Assembly (NCBI GenBank): GCA_029068025.1
Contig: JAIEDJ010000246.1
Span: forward strand, 1 to 7,039
DNA length: 7,039 bases
Origin: Oscillospiraceae bacterium
GTDB taxonomy: Bacteria > Bacillota > Clostridia > Oscillospirales > Ruminococcaceae
Direction: 5' to 3'
The notes beneath the pieces were generated by a model. The model was not told the DNA's origin. It worked only from the letters and a program-made list of their open reading frames with translations, and ran no database searches. Made by a program: the position numbers and the translations under genes. Shown here piece after piece: positions 3,748-7,039 of the stretch; position 1 is the stretch's first letter; each line of letters begins with the position of its first letter.

Positions 3748-6270
3748 ATGAAAGAATCATATGTTGTACCGGACAAGATCAAAATTCGCGGTGGGCGTGT
3801 GCATAATCTGAAAAATATCAATGTTGATATACCTTTGAATAAGATCGTGGGGATCGCGGGCGTATCGGGTTCGGGCAAATCATCGCTGGCTCTCGGTATT
3901 TTGTATGCGGAGGGTTCAAGGCGGTATCTGGAATCGCTGTCGACATACACGCGCAGACGTATGACGCAGGCGGAAAAGGCACAGGTAGATGAAGTGCTTT
4001 ATGTTCCCGCTGCGTTAGCTTTACGGCAGCGCCCGGGTGTCCCGGGGATCCGCAGTACGTTCGGAACAGGAACCGAGCTGCTGAATCATCTGCGGATAAT
4101 GTTTTCACGGCTTGCTTCTCACCGCTGCCCGAACGGACACTATGCCACACCCTCCAAAAACGTTGCGGCAGATTTAGGACTTGATTGTCCCGTCTGCGGA
4201 GTTCACTTTTTTCCTCCGGGCGCGGAGGAACTGGCCTTCAACAGTCAGGGAGCCTGCAAACGCTGCGACGGCACGGGAATTACCCGCGTAGTTGACGAAT
4301 CAACGATAGTTCCCGACGAGTCCTTATCTATTGACGAGGGAGCGGTCGCGCCGTGGCAGACGCTGATGTGGTCGCTGATGAAGGATATCGCGCGTGAAAT
4401 GGGCGTGCGCACCGATGTGCCGTTTCGCGAGCTTACGCCAAAAGAACGCGGCATAGTTTTTCACGGTCCCGCGGTCAAGAAACATATCATTTATCAAAAC
4501 AAAACGAGCGGCGCAGCGGGCGATATGGACTTCACCTACTTCAACGCCGTATATACCGTGGAAAACGCTTTGTCAAAGGTCAAAGACGAAAAAGGCATGA
4601 AGCGTGTGGAAAAGTTTCTGCGGCAGGATGTTTGTCCCGACTGCGGCGGATCAAGGCTGAGCGAAGCGGCTCGCGCACCGAAGCTGCGCGGGCTTTCCCT
4701 TGCGGAAGTATGTAAAATGACTTTGTCCGATCTGATCCAATGGGTAAACGGCGTGCCCGCATCGCTTCCCGAGGATATGCGTCCTATGGCGGAGAGTATT
4801 TGCGAGGCGTTTCAAAGCACCGCAAAGCGGTTGATGGATCTGGGATTGTCCTATCTTACATTAGACCGTTCGGCTTCTACACTTTCGACAGGTGAGAGAC
4901 AGAGAATGCAGCTTGCGAGAGCCGTGCGGAATCGCACAACAGGCGTTCTGTACGTTCTTGACGAGCCGTCTATCGGCTTGCATCCGTCAAATATCGAGGG
5001 ACTTAAGGGCGTTATGCACGACCTTGTGGCCGACGGAAATACTGTGATTCTGGTGGACCACGATACCCATATACTTTCCGAATCGGATTGGCTTGTTGAG
5101 CTTGGCCCGGAAGCGGGCGCGGGCGGGGGAACCATAATTGCGCAGGGTACACTTGAAGAGGTTGAAGCAAATGCAGACACCCGTATCGGCGGATTCCTTA
5201 CGGGTAAAACCACTATTGATATCGGGAGAAATATACCGTCTGTGCAGATGTTTGAACTTGGAAAGCTCCATCTGTCTACCGCCGGTATCCATACGGTAAA
5301 GCCTTTGGAAGCAGATTTCCCGAAAGGACGCTTGACCGCCGTAACGGGTGTTTCGGGTTCGGGGAAGACAACTATGATCCTGGAAAGTCTTATCCCCGCC
5401 GTAGAAGCCTTATGCAAAGGAGAGAAGCTGCCCGAGCACGTTAAGAATATCTCGGCGGAAGGTATTTCACAAATAAAACTGATCGATTCAGCGCCTATCG
5501 GCATTAACGTGCGCTCTACCGTTGCTACCTATGCCGGCATACATGATGAATTGCGTAAGATCTATGCAAAAACGAGTGACGCAAAAGAAAGAGGATATAA
5601 GGCGGGGGATTTTTCATATAATACGGGAAAACTCCGCTGTTCTGCCTGTGACGGCACCGGCTCCATAAGCCTTGATATTCAATTCCTGCCTGACGTTGAC
5701 ATCGTATGTCCCGATTGCGGCGGCTCGCGCTACTCAAAGGACGCGGATCTTATCAAGCGCGTACCGAAGCACGGCGGACAATCTTATACTCTGCCCGAAC
5801 TAATGGCTATGAGCGTAGATGAAGCGCTCAGGGCGTGCGCGGATCTTCCGCTTGTTAAACGCAGACTGCAGGTGCTGCACGATCTCGGACTTGGGTATCT
5901 GACGTTGGGAGAGGCAACACCGAGCCTGTCTGGCGGTGAAGCACAGCGATTGAAGCTCGCAAGTGAAATCGGAAAAGAGCAGTCTGATACGGTATTCGTA
6001 TTTGACGAACCGACGATCGGACTTCATCCGTTGGACGTGGAGGTATTGTTAAGCGTGTTTGCGCGGCTGATAAAAAACGGCGCGACAGTAATTGTTATCG
6101 AGCACGACTTTGACGTGATAAAGAATGCCGATTATATTATTGATATGGGACCGGGCGGCGGAGTGCACGGCGGGCAGATCATTTCAGCAGGAACACCGCG
6201 TGAGATCTGTAATTGCAAAGAAAGCCTTACAGGACAGTACCTGAAACGATATATGTCAAAATCAGAGTAA
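3748..6270 (+). CDS. UvrA paralogue, class II (UvrA2-like) ABC ATPase lacking the UvrB-binding domain
   Basis: The protein has 840 residues against about 940 for canonical UvrA. Module 1 has Walker A GVSGSGKSS (38-46, K44), signature LSTGE (379-383), Walker B VLDEPS (D405/E406) and switch His438. Module 2 has Walker A GVSGSGKTT (534-542, K540), LSGGE (727-731), Walker B VFDEPT (D753/E754) and His786. Zinc motifs are present: C147/C150 with C170/C173, and C631/C634 with C654/C657. Only about 16 residues separate RCPNGH (126-131) from CPVC (147), where UvrA has a UvrB-binding domain of over 100 residues. The insertion (DNA-damage sensing) domain before CPDCGGSRL (296-304) seems retained. UvrA2-type proteins bind DNA and are linked to tolerance of DNA-damaging agents or drugs, but should not load UvrB. 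The start is supported by CAAGGAG (3729-3735). It is monocistronic. Confidence 0.93.
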   Translation: MKESYVVPDKIKIRGGRVHNLKNINVDIPLNKIVGIAGVSGSGKSSLALGILYAEGSRRYLESLSTYTRRRMTQAEKAQVDEVLYVPAALALRQRPGVPGIRSTFGTGTELLNHLRIMFSRLASHRCPNGHYATPSKNVAADLGLDCPVCGVHFFPPGAEELAFNSQGACKRCDGTGITRVVDESTIVPDESLSIDEGAVAPWQTLMWSLMKDIAREMGVRTDVPFRELTPKERGIVFHGPAVKKHIIYQNKTSGAAGDMDFTYFNAVYTVENALSKVKDEKGMKRVEKFLRQDVCPDCGGSRLSEAARAPKLRGLSLAEVCKMTLSDLIQWVNGVPASLPEDMRPMAESICEAFQSTAKRLMDLGLSYLTLDRSASTLSTGERQRMQLARAVRNRTTGVLYVLDEPSIGLHPSNIEGLKGVMHDLVADGNTVILVDHDTHILSESDWLVELGPEAGAGGGTIIAQGTLEEVEANADTRIGGFLTGKTTIDIGRNIPSVQMFELGKLHLSTAGIHTVKPLEADFPKGRLTAVTGVSGSGKTTMILESLIPAVEALCKGEKLPEHVKNISAEGISQIKLIDSAPIGINVRSTVATYAGIHDELRKIYAKTSDAKERGYKAGDFSYNTGKLRCSACDGTGSISLDIQFLPDVDIVCPDCGGSRYSKDADLIKRVPKHGGQSYTLPELMAMSVDEALRACADLPLVKRRLQVLHDLGLGYLTLGEATPSLSGGEAQRLKLASEIGKEQSDTVFVFDEPTIGLHPLDVEVLLSVFARLIKNGATVIVIEHDFDVIKNADYIIDMGPGGGVHGGQIISAGTPREICNCKESLTGQYLKRYMSKSE

Positions 6271-6310
6271 AGGAATATGAAGAATCCTCAACAAATAGTT
6301 TTTGCTAAAT

Positions 6311-6349
6311 TAAGGCAACACCGCACAAAGATTGTGCGGTGTTGCCTTA
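6311..6349. terminator. Perfect 18-bp inverted repeat with 3-nt loop, probable bidirectional terminator
   Basis: TAAGGCAACACCGCACAA (6311-6328) pairs perfectly with 6332-6349 across the loop AGA. It lies between two convergent genes, 40 nt after the uvrA paralogue stop and 27 nt from the reductase stop, which fits shared termination. The flanks are only moderately T-rich: TTAAAATATT on the plus side and ATTTAGCAAAAA on the minus side, so the U tract is poor both ways. Its perfection also suits a palindromic repeat or MITE-like relic. Confidence 0.65.
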
Positions 6350-6376
6350 AAATATTACGCTATCGAAATTCGTTGT

Positions 6377-7039
6377 TTATTTGATCAGGATCTTTCGTGC
6401 CGCATTGATACCGATCTTATAGAACAGGGGTCTGAGACCGCGATCAGCTTCCTTAAGTTTTTCACGAATATTGATATTCTGCGGGCAGTGTTTTTCACAT
6501 TTGCCACAGCCAATACACTGTGACGCAAACCCGGGTTCCTTACGCAGTCCCATGTTCTGGGCAAACTCAAAGCGGGCGGAGGACTTTTTCTCCATATACA
6601 TCAGATTGTAATAATAGAAATTGCCCGGAATATCCACTCCCTTTGGACAAGGCATACAGTACCTGCAGCCCGTGCAGCTTACCTTTTCCCGTTCACGGAT
6701 GATCTGCTTGATCTGCTCAACGATCTCCATATCTTCTTCTGTCAAATGACACGGCTCGGCATCCGAGGCGATGCGGATATTCTCGTTCACCATATCCTCG
6801 GAATTCATGCCTGAAAGCACACAGGTCACTTCCGGCTGGTTCCACAGCCAGCGCAGCCCCAGTTCCGCCGGCGTATATCCCTTACTGTCTGAAGCAAGCT
6901 TCTCCTTTGCTTTATCCGGAAGATTGACCAGTTTACCGCCGCGCAGAGGTTCCATAATAATGACCGGAATACCTTTCCCTGCCGCTGCCTGAAGACCTCT
7001 TTTTCCTGCCTGGGTATGTTCATCCAGATAGTTATACTG
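6377..7039 (-). CDS. Aldo/keto reductase with C-terminal [4Fe-4S] ferredoxin domain, N-terminus cut by window edge
   Basis: The frame is open from the right edge to a stop at 6377, giving 220 visible C-terminal residues. The first ATG inside (6955) is not the true start, because upstream codons encode conserved reductase sequence (QYNYLDE, GLQAAAGKGIPVIIMEPLRGGKL), the last strands of the TIM barrel. ELGLRWLWNQPEVTCVLSGM continues the barrel's cofactor-binding end. A ferredoxin-like tail follows with CTGCRYCMPCPKG (Cys 122, 125, 128, 131 of the visible part) and CIGCGKCEKHCPQ (175, 178, 181, 185), enough for two [4Fe-4S] clusters. This is the architecture of anaerobic AKR/ferredoxin fusions (COG1453-like). 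Substrate is unknown; the catalytic Asp/Tyr/Lys/His residues lie beyond the window. It converges with the uvrA paralogue and is probably unrelated to it. Confidence 0.93.
   Translation of the reverse strand, partial: QYNYLDEHTQAGKRGLQAAAGKGIPVIIMEPLRGGKLVNLPDKAKEKLASDSKGYTPAELGLRWLWNQPEVTCVLSGMNSEDMVNENIRIASDAEPCHLTEEDMEIVEQIKQIIREREKVSCTGCRYCMPCPKGVDIPGNFYYYNLMYMEKKSSARFEFAQNMGLRKEPGFASQCIGCGKCEKHCPQNINIREKLKEADRGLRPLFYKIGINAARKILIK

Noticed and set aside
4851..5504. A 217-aa minus-strand frame inside the uvrA paralogue
   Set aside because: It is the antisense of well-conserved ABC motifs in the plus frame. It is Ser/Pro-rich, has no recognisable domain, and is a shadow.

Overview
The window looks like a chromosomal segment of a gut-type Clostridia bacterium (Bacillota, probably the Oscillospiraceae/Ruminococcus side). 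The reasons are moderate GC content, strong AGGAGG ribosome binding sites, TGnTATAAT promoters, a LytTR/GHKL two-component pair, a clostripain-type lipoprotein and a ferredoxin-tailed aldo/keto reductase. The placement is inferred from gene content; no marker gene is present.

Layout. Positions 1-3062 form a leftward block. A LytTR response regulator (2328-3062) overlaps a GHKL sensor kinase (1060-2331) by 4 bases. A 9-bp-stem terminator with a T9 tract follows. Next comes a separate extended -10 promoter driving a secreted clostripain-family (C11) cysteine protease lipoprotein, cut by the left window edge (1-928). The loop of the kinase terminator carries two identical 9-bp direct repeats separated by exactly 12 bp. 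That is the geometry of LytTR operators, placed just upstream of the protease promoter, which has no recognisable -35. The simplest model is that the pair activates the adjacent protease, as VirSR does with alpha-clostripain in Clostridium perfringens.

Positions 3063-3747 are a 685-bp divergent intergenic region and the strangest part of the window. It holds a perfect TTGACA-17-TATAAT promoter pointing left and a dense series of six short perfect hairpins, most with 3-nt loops. The three right-hand hairpins are closed by a 7-bp outer stem into a compact cloverleaf-like four-way junction (3295-3360). A 13-bp direct repeat containing the -10 box flanks the hairpin block on both sides. The predicted start of the leftward transcript falls at the base of the cloverleaf. 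The right half carries an extended -10 promoter, an AT-rich palindrome and a roughly 200-nt leader, with a possible 22-aa leader peptide, for the rightward gene.

Positions 3748-6270 encode an 840-aa UvrA paralogue of the class II (UvrA2) type. Both ABC modules and the zinc motifs are intact, but the UvrB-binding domain is absent. It ends convergently with a C-terminal fragment of an aldo/keto reductase carrying two [4Fe-4S] motifs (6377-7039, minus strand, cut by the right edge). A perfect 18-bp inverted repeat with a 3-nt loop lies between them and probably acts as a bidirectional terminator.
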